Part shown: piece by piece, positions 47,245 to 56,494 of the stretch
How the letters are laid out: each line of letters opens with the position of its first letter
Numbering within the stretch: the stretch's first letter is position 1
From: Jeotgalibacillus aurantiacus
Lineage (GTDB): Bacteria; Bacillota; Bacilli; Bacillales; Jeotgalibacillaceae
DNA length: 64,000 bases
Direction of reading: 5' to 3'
Assembly (NCBI RefSeq): GCF_020595125.1
Contig: NZ_JACNMS010000002.1
Coordinates: 682,001-746,000, forward strand
Notes under the pieces: generated by a model
The model's database searches: none
What the model saw: the letters and a program-made list of their open reading frames with translations, nothing else
Told to the model about the DNA's origin: nothing
Position numbers and translations under genes: made by a program

Positions 47245-48363
47245 TCACTCATTTTTATCTTTTTTGTTACCATTGCCGGGATGTTCTTCATCTTTTTCTT
47301 TTTTTCCATTTCCATTGTTATTACCCGGGCCCTTATTTTTATTGTCCTTATTATCAGGACTTTTATTAGCGTTGCCAGAATGATGGTTCTCTTTATTTTT
47401 ATTGTGATCGCTCTCACTTTCTGTCTTTACAGGAGTGGCTGCCTTTTCTGGATCGTCTTTTTGTTTATCTTCTTTTCTTTCTTCATTCCGTTCCTGCTTT
47501 TGTTCTTTCATATTCTGCCCATGAGATGCAGCAGATGGTAAGTGGTCTTTATTTTCAGCTGACTCCTCAGGCTGCCCATTTTGCTCTGAGTGATCAGGTC
47601 CATGAATTCCAGATGCTTCTGTTACATCTTTTTCATGGGTCTCTGTTAAGATTTTATCCACTTCCGTCTTTTCGAGCGGAGGCAGAATAGGCTGTTCTTT
47701 CAAAGGCATCATAGTCAGTACATTCTTTTTTTGGGTAATCAATTTACCAAAGGAAATTCCCTGATTTTTTGCAGCAGCAAGATCTGAAACCGCACCTTCC
47801 TGTATAGAAATGGAAGCAGTGTTGTTCACTTTATTTTCCTGAACAGACCATTCATCAAGCCTCTCTCTCAACACTTTTTGAAAGTTAGTGGAAGATTCAT
47901 TTGTATAAACTGCAGAGATCGTAACCGTTTCGTTGTTTTCATTAATAAAGCCTGCTTCACCACTGACAGCAATGATTTCAGACATTGCTTCCTGAATGCT
48001 CTCCCCGTTCAGGTTAAGCTGATTCTCTAATTTCTCAGCATCTTCATTCACACTGGTCCATTGAATTACTTCGGCTTTTTCATTAATCATCAGCTCAAAG
48101 CTCGGATTAATATCTACAGCAATATGTGCATAGGTTTCCTCATTGAAGTAAGGGTTCACGAGAAAAAACATAATCATTGCAACTGCTGCCATCGCTCCAA
48201 TCGAGGACAATCCGCCTGGGATCCTTCGTTCCAGAGGATAAGAGACTACTTCTTCCCCTATTGAAAGAGATCCGGAAGGTTTTGCAACCTTACAAAACTC
48301 CCCATTTCTTGTCATCAGCACAACATGACGTTTATGTATTTCCATGACCAATCCTTTTTTCAT
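47245..48363 (-). CDS. rsgI: Anti-sigma factor RsgI
   Basis: 372 residues. The cytoplasmic N-terminal anti-SigI domain (1-52) is followed by one membrane helix (about 54-71) and an outer juxtamembrane domain containing AVDINPSFEL. The N86-P87 bond matches the site where RsgI family members cleave themselves. Beyond about 240 the protein is disordered and very hydrophilic, with Asn/Lys/Glu/Asp repeats, likely a wall-spanning sensor tail. The start ATG overlaps the sigI stop as ATGA, so the two are coupled. Confidence 0.9.
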   Translation of the reverse strand: MKKGLVMEIHKRHVVLMTRNGEFCKVAKPSGSLSIGEEVVSYPLERRIPGGLSSIGAMAAVAMIMFFLVNPYFNEETYAHIAVDINPSFELMINEKAEVIQWTSVNEDAEKLENQLNLNGESIQEAMSEIIAVSGEAGFINENNETVTISAVYTNESSTNFQKVLRERLDEWSVQENKVNNTASISIQEGAVSDLAAAKNQGISFGKLITQKKNVLTMMPLKEQPILPPLEKTEVDKILTETHEKDVTEASGIHGPDHSEQNGQPEESAENKDHLPSAASHGQNMKEQKQERNEERKEDKQKDDPEKAATPVKTESESDHNKNKENHHSGNANKSPDNKDNKNKGPGNNNGNGKKEKDEEHPGNGNKKDKNE

Positions 48364-49109
48364 TGCAAACTCTCCTTCACATATTCCTGCAGATACGGAA
48401 AATCTCCATCAAGTAATACAACTACTGCAATAATATATTTGCGGTTTCTTTCAATCGTTTTTCTACTCAAATCAATTTCTTTCTCTATTTTCTTAATTGG
48501 CAGCCTTTTTTTCTCTTTCAGTTCCCGTAACCAATCTTTGTTTGATTGAACGAGCCTGGCAATAAAAATCGCATTTTCCCTTGCATCTGAATGTTTTGGC
48601 GCGTTTTCAGCCAGTTCTTTGAACGAAAGTTTATAGGGTAACAGAGCCTGACTATAATACAAAATCTCTTCTTTACGTTCATTAATTGTGTTTTCAAGCT
48701 GAAAATGTTCCATCGCCTGCCAGGATTCATGAGCTTTCATTACCGATTCTTCACTGTCCGCTTTGTCATAGGTCAGATCCGCTTTTTCCCTATGATCCTT
48801 TCTGATTTTATCAATCAATTTTCTTCTGATGACAATCTCAGCAAATGTTAACAATGAAGCTCCACGGTCCGGATGATAATTCATGATGGCTTCATGGAAG
48901 GCAATGAGACCAATACTGTACTCATCATCTGTGTCATAAATATATCTTTTACATACTTTGGACACTGTTTTTTTAATATACGGCTTATAATCCTTAAGTA
49001 CTTCGTTAAGTAATTCCTGATCTCCATTTTGAATAACGACGATTTTGTCTTCGAGTGAAGACTGGCTTGAGAATTTATAAATACCTAGTAAAAGAAATGG
49101 AATCACCAT
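48360..49109 (-). CDS. sigI: RNA polymerase sigma factor SigI
   Basis: About 249 residues of the sigma-I type. Region 2 includes YDTDDEYSIGLIAFHEAI and FAEIVIRRKLIDKIRKDH; the C-terminal DNA-binding part ends with KKIEKEIDLSRKTIERNRKYI. In B. subtilis SigI responds to heat and cell-wall stress. The start is uncertain: GTG 49115, ATG 49109 or GTG 49106 all lie within reach of GAGGTG; I use ATG 49109. A candidate SigI-dependent promoter lies upstream, consistent with autoregulation. Confidence 0.9.
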   Translation of the reverse strand: MVIPFLLLGIYKFSSQSSLEDKIVVIQNGDQELLNEVLKDYKPYIKKTVSKVCKRYIYDTDDEYSIGLIAFHEAIMNYHPDRGASLLTFAEIVIRRKLIDKIRKDHREKADLTYDKADSEESVMKAHESWQAMEHFQLENTINERKEEILYYSQALLPYKLSFKELAENAPKHSDARENAIFIARLVQSNKDWLRELKEKKRLPIKKIEKEIDLSRKTIERNRKYIIAVVVLLDGDFPYLQEYVKESLQ

Positions 49110-49193
49110 CTTCACCTCAATTCAACCTGTTATAGCAGAATTGTAACGGTAAATTCCGAAGAATGGAAGATAAAGCTTTCTTTTATATAAACA

Positions 49194-49223
49194 TTCGGTG
49201 ATGAAAGATTGAATTATGGGGGT
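49194..49223 (-). promoter_or_regulatory. Candidate autoregulatory SigI promoter
   Basis: ACCCCC (49218-49223), 20-bp spacer, CGAA (49194-49197) on the minus strand upstream of sigI. The hexamer and the CGAA element match my recollection of the SigI consensus. Confidence 0.55.
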
Positions 49224-49251
49224 ATATTGAACAATTATATTTTCTGTATAA

Positions 49252-49284
49252 AAATACACCACAGCTATAACAGCCGTGGTGTTT
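49252..49284 (-). terminator. Terminator of terC
   Basis: ACACCAC / GTGGTGT, with extra AGCT-type pairing in the loop, T-rich tail on the minus strand, directly after the terC stop. Confidence 0.8.
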
Positions 49285-49287
49285 ATT

Positions 49288-50082
49288 TTAATAATGAGCA
49301 GTGCTTGTATTTTCCTGTCCGCCACGCTTCTTTGCAAGCAGGAAGCCTCCTACCGCGATCACGACTAAAACAGACCAGAAAATCAGCTTCCATGTTGTTG
49401 AGTGTGGAAAATGAGTGTCAATTAAAGCAAGGTTCGGGTGCCCAAGCGTTAGTACAGCAAGCTTAACCCCTACCCAACCAACAATCAAAAATGCTGTTGT
49501 TTCTAATAACGGGTATTTACCAAGCAGTTTAACGAACCAGTGGGCAGCAAAACGCATAATAATCAGACCAATGAGTCCTCCAAGGAAAATAACGATAAAT
49601 TGAGCGCCATCAATACCGCCAATTTCAAATGCACCAACTGCTGGTAACGTAATGGCTAAAGCAACCGCAGCAAGCATCGAATCAATGGCAAATGCAATAT
49701 CAGCGAGCTCAACTTTCAATACTGTCATCCAGAAGCCTGACCCTTTCTTCACTGCTTTCTCCGCTTCAGCCGCGTCTGTCAGTTCATCATTTTTGGTAAC
49801 GATCTGCTTAACAATATGACTGATCGAAATATAAAGAAGATAAACTGCTCCTATTGCCTGTACCTGCCATACATCGATTAATACAGCGATCAGGAATAAA
49901 GAAGCTAACCGGAAAACAAACGCCCCGAATAATCCGTAAAATAATGCCTTTTTTCTTTGTTCTTCCGGTAAATGCTTGACCATTACAGCCATTACAACCG
50001 CATTATCGGCCGCAAGAATTCCTTCTAACCCGATCAGGATCAGCAGGACCCATGCGTATTCCAGCAACAATGCTGCATCCAT
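49288..50082 (-). CDS. ykoY: TerC-family membrane protein (YkoY-like)
   Basis: 264 residues with about seven membrane helices. TerC signatures include the intramembrane acidic residues in EGILAADNAVV near 20 and ADIAFAIDSMLAA near 128. B. subtilis TerC proteins (MeeF/MeeY) export Mn2+, in part to metallate secreted enzymes. The yybP-ykoY riboswitch in the leader supports a manganese-export role. ATG with GGAGGAG upstream. Confidence 0.9.
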   Translation of the reverse strand: MDAALLLEYAWVLLILIGLEGILAADNAVVMAVMVKHLPEEQRKKALFYGLFGAFVFRLASLFLIAVLIDVWQVQAIGAVYLLYISISHIVKQIVTKNDELTDAAEAEKAVKKGSGFWMTVLKVELADIAFAIDSMLAAVALAITLPAVGAFEIGGIDGAQFIVIFLGGLIGLIIMRFAAHWFVKLLGKYPLLETTAFLIVGWVGVKLAVLTLGHPNLALIDTHFPHSTTWKLIFWSVLVVIAVGGFLLAKKRGGQENTSTAHY

Positions 50083-50130
50083 AAAATCTCCTCCAAATTT
50101 GTTTTAACCGAATCGCCTTTTTAGACAGCA

Positions 50131-50165
50131 AAAAAGACCTTCACCTAATAAAGGCAAAGGTCTTG
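50131..50165 (-). terminator. Riboswitch-controlled terminator of terC
   Basis: On the minus strand AAGACCTTTGCC pairs with GGTGAAGGTCTT, followed by TTTT. It sits between the aptamer and the ribosome site, as expected for transcriptional control. Confidence 0.8.
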
Positions 50166-50275
50166 CTAAGCAAATAAATGCCATTATGGCCGATGAACGG
50201 CAATGTTCATGTCATGACGACCATAATTAGCTATGTACGATCCATAGCTACAGCTACTCCCCCTTGACAACTGTC
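50160..50275 (-). ncRNA. yybP-ykoY riboswitch (Mn2+ sensor)
   Basis: The leader contains GGGGGAGTAGCTGTAGCTA, the conserved entrance strand of the class, and a long paired region (GGTCGTCATGAC, GCCGTTCATCGGC). It stands upstream of a TerC gene, the classic partner. Mn2+ binding would favour read-through and raise exporter expression. The 3' conserved loop is less clear to me, so the boundaries are approximate. Confidence 0.8.
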
Positions 50276-50297
50276 AGAGTGATATTCGATTAACGAT

Positions 50298-50325
50298 ATT
50301 ATATCATGCTGGTAAAAGAAAGCAA
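50298..50325 (-). promoter_or_regulatory. Promoter of the riboswitch-terC unit
   Basis: TTGCTT (50320-50325), 16-bp spacer, TATAAT (50298-50303), 23 bp before the aptamer. It lies at the very end of the upstream SDR gene. Confidence 0.6.
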
Positions 50326-50328
50326 TCT

Positions 50329-51420
50329 TTATTTTATTTCACGATGAAATCTTTTGTCGTGCTTGTTTTCCTCGTAAAAACGGACCATCGATGGAATCGC
50401 TTTTAGAAAATCCGGACATTCTATCCCCGACTGTCGCAGATCTTTCTCTGACTGACTCTGATCAAACTCAGCTTCCCAAAAGAAGTAATCAAGCCCTTCC
50501 TTTTCAGCTTTTATATATTTTCGTACAGAAGGAATCGATAATGTTAACTGAACTGCTTTTACAGGCATCGTAAAAGAAGGTGTTCTGCCAGCCTGCTCCT
50601 GCATAATAAACCGGTATACTTCCCTGGCAGGGTATGGATTCGGATCAGTTAAATGATAGGTTTTCCCTTCTCCTTCAGGTAGATGTGCCAGATAGTTTGC
50701 TGCCTGTATGACATAGTCGTACGGAACCACATTTAATTTAGCGCTGCTTTTCCCCATATACGGAATAACAGGAATGGACTTTACTTTATCAATGATATTC
50801 ATAAGATAATAGGGCCCGTCAAACTTTGTCGTATCTCCACTTTTGGTTGAGCCTTTGACGATAGCAGGTCTGATAATGGTCACAGGAACTTCCGATTTCA
50901 TTTTTTCAACAAGTACTTCCGCCTCAAACTTTGAATGTTCATAATGATTCCGAAACGCGTCAGGTCTGATCAGCTCTGTTTCTTTAATGACACCATTTCT
51001 CTTACCTGCGACATAGGCAGTGCTGAAATAAACGTATCTCCTGATATTTGGGAGTGTACGCACCCACTCGTTAACATGGTGCGTTCCTGTAACATTCACT
51101 TGAAATGCCGTGGATTTTGGCACAGCAAGATCGTATACAGCAGCCAGGTGCCACACATAATGAATTTTATCTTTCAGATACGCTGATGCCGAATGCGTCA
51201 TCCCCAATTCCGGTTTTGTAATATCCCCCTGCACAATATGAAAGACAGATTCGGATTCATTGATTTTTTTCAATTCTTCCAGTCGTTCTGAAGCCTGTTT
51301 TTGCATAGACGGCATGACGAGCAGATAAATGCTTTTTGACCCACTTCCTGAAATCCATTCCTTTAAAAGCTGCTCGCTCAAAAAGCCTGGAAATCCTGTC
51401 ACAAAATAACCGGTTTTCAA
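50329..51420 (-). CDS. Extended SDR, thioester-reductase-like NAD(P)-binding protein
   Basis: 363 residues. The cofactor motif TGFPGFLSEQLL lies at 6-17 (TGxxGxxG type), and the active site YEHSKFEAE (YxxxK) near 153 follows Ser/Thr in YFSTAYVAG. The sequence family (NAD-binding_4) includes fatty acyl-CoA reductases and thioester reductase domains, here as a stand-alone protein. Substrate unknown. Start TTG 51420, with GGGGG eight nt upstream; a TATAAT lies 20 bp above. Confidence 0.78.
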   Translation of the reverse strand: MKTGYFVTGFPGFLSEQLLKEWISGSGSKSIYLLVMPSMQKQASERLEELKKINESESVFHIVQGDITKPELGMTHSASAYLKDKIHYVWHLAAVYDLAVPKSTAFQVNVTGTHHVNEWVRTLPNIRRYVYFSTAYVAGKRNGVIKETELIRPDAFRNHYEHSKFEAEVLVEKMKSEVPVTIIRPAIVKGSTKSGDTTKFDGPYYLMNIIDKVKSIPVIPYMGKSSAKLNVVPYDYVIQAANYLAHLPEGEGKTYHLTDPNPYPAREVYRFIMQEQAGRTPSFTMPVKAVQLTLSIPSVRKYIKAEKEGLDYFFWEAEFDQSQSEKDLRQSGIECPDFLKAIPSMVRFYEENKHDKRFHREIK

Positions 51421-51512
51421 TTCACATTCCCCCTTGGTGTTATTATACAAAATCAAGCTGGTATGTACGAATCAGCTGCAGATCTTTTTCAATTGATTCA
51501 AATAACAAAAGC

Positions 51513-51606
51513 GCCTGAAAACCGCGTTGTTAATAGATAGCGAAATCATACACCCATCATAATGGAGGCGTCATATTACTCACTATAAAAACAACGGTTT
51601 TCAGGC
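51513..51606 (-). terminator. Long 94-bp hairpin between the RND gene and the SDR gene
   Basis: GCCTGAAAACCG plus GTTGTT pairs with AACAACGGTTTTCAGGC (17 bp, one bulged base). The 58-bp interior also folds (ATAGTGA/TCGCTAT, ACGCC/GGTGT, CCAT/ATGG). A modest T-rich tail (GCTTTTGTT) follows on the minus strand. It may be the RND terminator or a miniature element. Confidence 0.65.
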
Positions 51607-51636
51607 ACTTATTCATTTTACTGCAGCAAAACGGTT

Positions 51637-54600
51637 TTATTCAGTCGTTGTATTTGGTGCAGTTTTATTCTTTTTATTCATTCTTCTTGTTTCTTTATCT
51701 ACAAAACTGTATACAATCGGAACGATATACAGTGTCAGGAACGTTGAGCTGATTAAACCGCCAATAACTGTAATCGCCATCGGCTGGTTTATCTCGGTCC
51801 CTTCACCGATTCCTGCAGCCAGTGGTACCAGACCTAGAATCGTTGTCAGTGCAGTCATCAGAATCGGTCTTGCACGGTCGCGTACTGAGGTGACAATGGC
51901 GTCATAACTGCTCATTCCTGAAGCTTTTCGCTGATTAATGTAATCAACAAGAACAATCCCATTATTAACAACAATACCTGACAGAACAAGTAAACCGATA
52001 ATCGCGGTTACGCTCACCGGAGTCTGTGTGACAAACAGGGCAATCGCAACGCCAATAACGGATAGCGGCACTGTAAACATGATAACAAATGGATATTTGA
52101 AGGATTCAAACTGTGCAGCCATCACAAAATAAACAAGAACGATCGCCAGCACAACGGCTAAAAGCATATCGTTAATGGAATCCTCAAGTAACTCACGGTC
52201 TCCTCCAAATACTACTTCCGTTTCTTCAGGCAGATCAAGATCAGCAATGACCTCATCCACTTCAGTTGAAATAGCACCAAGGTTTGTAGCAGAGGTATAG
52301 GTTGCCGTAAATCCAACTGCTGACTGCTGATCAATACGCTGAATGGACACTGGTCCTTCTGCAATCGTAATATCAGCCAGCTCCTGCAGTTCAACAAACT
52401 GACCGCTCGGTGCACGGAGCGCCAGCTGCTCAAGTCCTTCAAGCGTATTCGCTATTTCTTCCTCATACTGAATAAAAACACTGTAAACCTGTGAGTCGTC
52501 TGTAATAATCTGCGTAGCAAGTGTTCCTCTCGTAACAGCATTTACTTCCTGAGCGATTTGAGCAGGTACAAATCCATACTCTCTTGCTTCATCACGGTTG
52601 ATTTCAAGCTGTACTTCTTCAACCGTATCTTCAAGGTCCGTTTCGACTTCGGTAATCGCATCCATTTCGAGCAATGCTTCCTCTATGCGTGCCACTGATT
52701 CATCGAGGCGGCTTTCATCCGTATCACGCACATCAAATGACAGTGTCTGCGGTGAAGTTCCGGTAGCAGTCTGCAATGATGCAGATACTTCAGCTGTTTC
52801 ATTTACAGCCAGTGCAGCATCCTCAATGTCATCTGTAATATTTTCAATGAGCTGGAATACTGACAGGTCACGTTCACCTAAAGGAACCATTTTCACAGAA
52901 ATATCTGCAATCGAACCGTCAGCACCTCCGTCAAATGAACCTTGTTGTGTTTGTCCGATCTGGCTGACATATACATCGATGGATTCCTCCTGACGAAGTT
53001 CCTCTTCAATGGCTGCTACTACCCGTTCAGTTTCTTCGATGGCCGTTCCATTTTCAAGGTTGACACGGATACTGAAGAAACCTTCGTCCGTTGCAGGCAG
53101 GAATTGTGTCCCTACAGTAGATATGCCGTATCCTCCAACCCCAAGCAAGCCAATCATGATTAAAATTGGAATCCAGCGTTTACGTAAAGACCATTTGACC
53201 GTTTCATTGAATCTTCTCAGAAAACCGGATTCCCTGCGGATTTTCTCCAGGTTTTCCTTTGGTTCCTTAAGCAGCTTACTCGCAAGCATCGGTACAACGG
53301 TCAATGCCACAACCAGTGAAGCAAATAAACTGAATGAAATGGTCAATGCGAACTCAGTGAACAGATCTCCGATCAATCCTTCAATGAAGACAACCGGCAC
53401 AAAAACTGCCACTGTCGTCAAGGTAGATGCCGTAATGGCACCTGCAACCTCTTTCGCTCCATCAGCAGCTGCTGTTTTAGGTTCTTTTTTCATTGACAGG
53501 TGCCTGTAAATGTTTTCAAGTACAACAATAGAGTTATCGACAAGCATCCCGATTCCGAGTGCTAATGCACCTAGTGTAAAGATGTTCAATGAAAAGTCAG
53601 AGAAAAACATCAGCACAAACGTTACGATTACTGAATAAGGAATCGCAACCCCGATAATGATTGGACTTTTTACATTTCTTAAAAAAAGAAACAGGACAAT
53701 CATGGCAAACAGTCCACCGACAATCAGTGAATTTCCGATGTTGCCGATTGCCAGCTGTATATAATCCCCCTGGTCAAACAACACATCTGCTGTGATTGAT
53801 TCATATCGGTCTTCAGCAAGTAATTCATCCAGTGATTCCTTAAAAGCTGTGGACACGTCAGCTGTATTTGCATCTGATTCCTGCAGTACGCTGATCAAAA
53901 CAGCCTGTTCATCATTGGCCCGTGTAATCACGTTCTGCTCCGCCTCACCAAACGTCACTTCCGCAACATCAGCGACCGTGATATCTTCACCGGAAACCGG
54001 ATCTACGGTAATAGGCAATGCTTCAATATCCTCAACAGACGTCAACGTACTTAATATACGGGTAGTGAGATTTTTACCGTCTGTTTCAACGGGATCTCCC
54101 GGGAAGGATACATTATTTGATTGAATCGTTTGCAGAACATCGTTTTGTGAAAGACCGAATTCCTGCAGCTGATCCTGATCGAGCTGAATGCGGACTTCTT
54201 CTGCAAGTGAATTGGAAATGTCTACACTTGCGACACCTTCTGTTCTGGTCAACTCAAGTTCAAGTTCTTCAGCAAGCTCTCTGATATCTGTTTCAGTATC
54301 AGAAGAACGAAGGCTGAGCTGAATGACCGGAAACTGAGATGGATCAAATTTCAGCACCCGCGGATCATTTGCTCCTTCAGGCACCTCTACCTGAGAGACA
54401 GCCTGCTGGATATCACTTTCGATCTCATCTATATCCGTTGCAAAGTCAAATTCCAAAAAGACCAGATTTGATCCTTCTTCAGATGTAGATGAAACATTTT
54501 TTAGACCCGGCAGCAGCGCGACCTGTGACTCAATCGGCTTCGTTACTTTTTCAAGTACCTCTGTCGGTCCAGCCCCTGGATATGAGGTTACGACCACCGC

Positions 54601-54732
54601 AACAGGCGGACTGATGTCCGGGATCAGTTTAATTGGGATCCTTGTAAGAGAGATGGTTCCCAGTAAAATAACAAGCAGCATTGTGACAATGGTGAACACC
54701 GGCCGCTTAATTGAAAATTGACTTAGATTCAA
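51637..54732 (-). CDS. RND-family efflux permease (HAE1/SwrC-like)
   Basis: 1031 residues, full length for an RND pump. Twelve membrane helices (one, large extracellular loop, six, second loop, five). The proton-relay Asp occurs in GMLVDNSIVVLENIYRH (TM4), and the second half repeats VVNNGIVLVDYINQ. Gram-positive relatives include SwrC, which exports surfactin and other amphiphiles. No membrane-fusion or outer-membrane partner is encoded nearby, so it may work alone. ATG at 54732; TTGATA-17-TATAGT promoter upstream. Confidence 0.9.
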   Translation of the reverse strand: MNLSQFSIKRPVFTIVTMLLVILLGTISLTRIPIKLIPDISPPVAVVVTSYPGAGPTEVLEKVTKPIESQVALLPGLKNVSSTSEEGSNLVFLEFDFATDIDEIESDIQQAVSQVEVPEGANDPRVLKFDPSQFPVIQLSLRSSDTETDIRELAEELELELTRTEGVASVDISNSLAEEVRIQLDQDQLQEFGLSQNDVLQTIQSNNVSFPGDPVETDGKNLTTRILSTLTSVEDIEALPITVDPVSGEDITVADVAEVTFGEAEQNVITRANDEQAVLISVLQESDANTADVSTAFKESLDELLAEDRYESITADVLFDQGDYIQLAIGNIGNSLIVGGLFAMIVLFLFLRNVKSPIIIGVAIPYSVIVTFVLMFFSDFSLNIFTLGALALGIGMLVDNSIVVLENIYRHLSMKKEPKTAAADGAKEVAGAITASTLTTVAVFVPVVFIEGLIGDLFTEFALTISFSLFASLVVALTVVPMLASKLLKEPKENLEKIRRESGFLRRFNETVKWSLRKRWIPILIMIGLLGVGGYGISTVGTQFLPATDEGFFSIRVNLENGTAIEETERVVAAIEEELRQEESIDVYVSQIGQTQQGSFDGGADGSIADISVKMVPLGERDLSVFQLIENITDDIEDAALAVNETAEVSASLQTATGTSPQTLSFDVRDTDESRLDESVARIEEALLEMDAITEVETDLEDTVEEVQLEINRDEAREYGFVPAQIAQEVNAVTRGTLATQIITDDSQVYSVFIQYEEEIANTLEGLEQLALRAPSGQFVELQELADITIAEGPVSIQRIDQQSAVGFTATYTSATNLGAISTEVDEVIADLDLPEETEVVFGGDRELLEDSINDMLLAVVLAIVLVYFVMAAQFESFKYPFVIMFTVPLSVIGVAIALFVTQTPVSVTAIIGLLVLSGIVVNNGIVLVDYINQRKASGMSSYDAIVTSVRDRARPILMTALTTILGLVPLAAGIGEGTEINQPMAITVIGGLISSTFLTLYIVPIVYSFVDKETRRMNKKNKTAPNTTTE

Positions 54733-54786
54733 CGGTTAACGCCCCTTCCGCTGATTACACAAAACCAGCATTTTACTCTATCTTTC

Positions 54787-54815
54787 ACTATACTGACTCG
54801 TGTGTCGTTTATCAA
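54787..54815 (-). promoter_or_regulatory. Promoter of the RND pump gene
   Basis: TTGATA (54810-54815), 17-bp spacer, TATAGT (54787-54792), 54 bp before the start. Confidence 0.65.
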
Positions 54816-54856
54816 TTTTAAATACGGTTGTTCACAATATGATCAAATGCTTTTAA

Positions 54857-56230
54857 TTAATCAGCTTTTGTCAGGGTCCAGCCTGTTACACTGAACACGA
54901 TTGTCAGCAGCGGACAGATCAAACAAAAGAAGGCAAACGGAAGATAATCCAATGTCGCCACTCCGAGAACATCTGTTAAAAACACACCGCAAACACCCCA
55001 TGGTACAAGCGGATTAATGACCGTACCCGCATCTTCCAGTACTCTTGAAAGATTTTTTCGTTTCAGTCCCGATTCATCCACTCTTTTGGCAAATGTTTCA
55101 CCTGTTAAAAGGATGGATAAATACTGCTCTCCTACAAGCACATTTGTGCCAACAGCTGTTGTACCCGCCTGCAGCAGAACCTTTCCCTGGTTTCCATCTG
55201 AGCGGATGGTTGAAAACATTTTTTGGATAATACCCGTTTTAAATAGCATTCCACCCAGGCCAAGTGCTAACAGAACAAGTGAAATTGTAAAGAACATAGA
55301 CTCCAGTCCGCCCCTTGAAAGCAATGAGTTAACAGCTTCATTTCCCGTATCTGCAGAATAGCCTGAGAACAAAATGCCGAAAAGCTGTTCAGCGGGAGTT
55401 GAGGTATGAATATAAGAAAGTGCGATACTGAAAAGGCTTGTCATGATCAGAGATAACAGTGCAGGCACCTTCCGAAGAGCCAGAATAAACAGCAGAATAA
55501 TCGGCAACAAACTGTATAGATGGATCAGATTGGACTGCTCCAGGGCACTTCTGATCAGCTCAATTTCACTCGTTGCAGCTGATCGTCCGGGAGAAAGAAT
55601 CATAAACATGACAATAGAAATGATAAAAGCAGGTACCGTTGTCCATGACATATTTTTAATGTGTTCAAACAGATCAACTCCCACTACCGTTGAAGCAAGG
55701 TTGGTCGTATCAGATAATGGTGACATTTTGTCCCCGAAAAATGCACCTGACACAACTGCACCTGCTGTAATGGCAAGCGAGACATCCAGCGCAGAAGAAA
55801 TGCTGATAAATACAACGCCAAGTGTTGCAGCTGTCGTTAACGAGCTTCCAATACTAATTCCAATGATAGAAGTAACGGCAAATACAATGGCAAAATAAAA
55901 AGGCAATTCTGCCATGGCAAGGCCGTAAAACATTAACGTAGGAATTGCACCTGAAATTAATAAAGCGCTAATCAGTAACCCGATAAAAAGAAAGAGAAAG
56001 ACAGCATTAATTCCCGAGGCAGTACCTTCAGCCAACCCTGTTTGCATTTGCTTAAACGGTACTCTCTTAACTAATCCATATATGAATAAGATGATGATAG
56101 ATCCAATCATCGGTATGTGTGGAACCGCCCCAAATCCGATCATTGAAACTGACATCACTCCTATAATAACTGCAATCAATCCTATTGCTTCTCCAAGTGT
56201 TGGTGTCATTGCACCTTTAATTTTCTCCAT
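54857..56230 (-). CDS. NhaC-family antiporter, probable tyrosine carrier
   Basis: 457 residues with about 12 membrane helices of the NhaC ion-transporter superfamily. Conserved GISIGSSLTTAATLGVVF near 128 and FFGDKMSPLSDTTNLA near 163. The family is annotated Na+/H+ antiporter, with some members exchanging malate/lactate. Here the gene is controlled by a T-box whose specifier reads as UAC (Tyr), so tyrosine uptake is the better guess; T-box-regulated NhaC genes of this sort have been proposed as tyrosine transporters. ATG behind AAGGAGG. Confidence 0.85.
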   Translation of the reverse strand: MEKIKGAMTPTLGEAIGLIAVIIGVMSVSMIGFGAVPHIPMIGSIIILFIYGLVKRVPFKQMQTGLAEGTASGINAVFLFLFIGLLISALLISGAIPTLMFYGLAMAELPFYFAIVFAVTSIIGISIGSSLTTAATLGVVFISISSALDVSLAITAGAVVSGAFFGDKMSPLSDTTNLASTVVGVDLFEHIKNMSWTTVPAFIISIVMFMILSPGRSAATSEIELIRSALEQSNLIHLYSLLPIILLFILALRKVPALLSLIMTSLFSIALSYIHTSTPAEQLFGILFSGYSADTGNEAVNSLLSRGGLESMFFTISLVLLALGLGGMLFKTGIIQKMFSTIRSDGNQGKVLLQAGTTAVGTNVLVGEQYLSILLTGETFAKRVDESGLKRKNLSRVLEDAGTVINPLVPWGVCGVFLTDVLGVATLDYLPFAFFCLICPLLTIVFSVTGWTLTKAD

Positions 56231-56256
56231 AAAACATCCTCCTTAAAATACAGAAA

Positions 56257-56292
56257 AAACCCTCATCCCTTAACACTGGGACGAAGGTTTCT
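56257..56292 (-). terminator. T-box terminator hairpin
   Basis: AACCTTCGTCCC pairs with GGGATGAGGGTT around a short loop, then TTTTTT. It is the alternative to the antiterminator that uses the TGGGTGGTACCGCG strand. Confidence 0.88.
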
Positions 56293-56490
56293 CCGCGGTA
56301 CCACCCAAATTAGCTTTCGCTCTCTTTACTGAATCGTACATCCATTATAGCAGGTGTAATTCGATGATAAAAAGGCCTGAGTTTCCACCAGCCACTCAGT
56401 CTCTGCTTTTTGCCTGTTTACATCTACTCCGTCTGCCGGATCATCGCAATATACTGTTTCACTTAAACGCTTTTAAGCGATAAAGAATAC
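56259..56490 (-). ncRNA. T-box leader of the NhaC-type gene (apparent Tyr specifier)
   Basis: The 14-nt T-box core TGGGTGGTACCGCG lies at 56293-56309. Stem I shows AGTA, AGAGA and GGTGGAAAC in the expected order. The specifier loop reads GAAT-TAC-ACC, giving UAC (56358-56356) as the likely codon. Uncharged tRNA-Tyr would stabilise the antiterminator and switch on the carrier. A register shifted by one base (UUA, Leu) cannot be fully excluded without folding. Confidence 0.9.
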
Positions 56491-56494
56491 TGCT

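Noticed and set aside
47118-47541. Frames in and opposite the rsgI tail
   Set aside because: They arise from the biased Asn/Lys/Asp/Glu codons of the disordered tail; no start signals.
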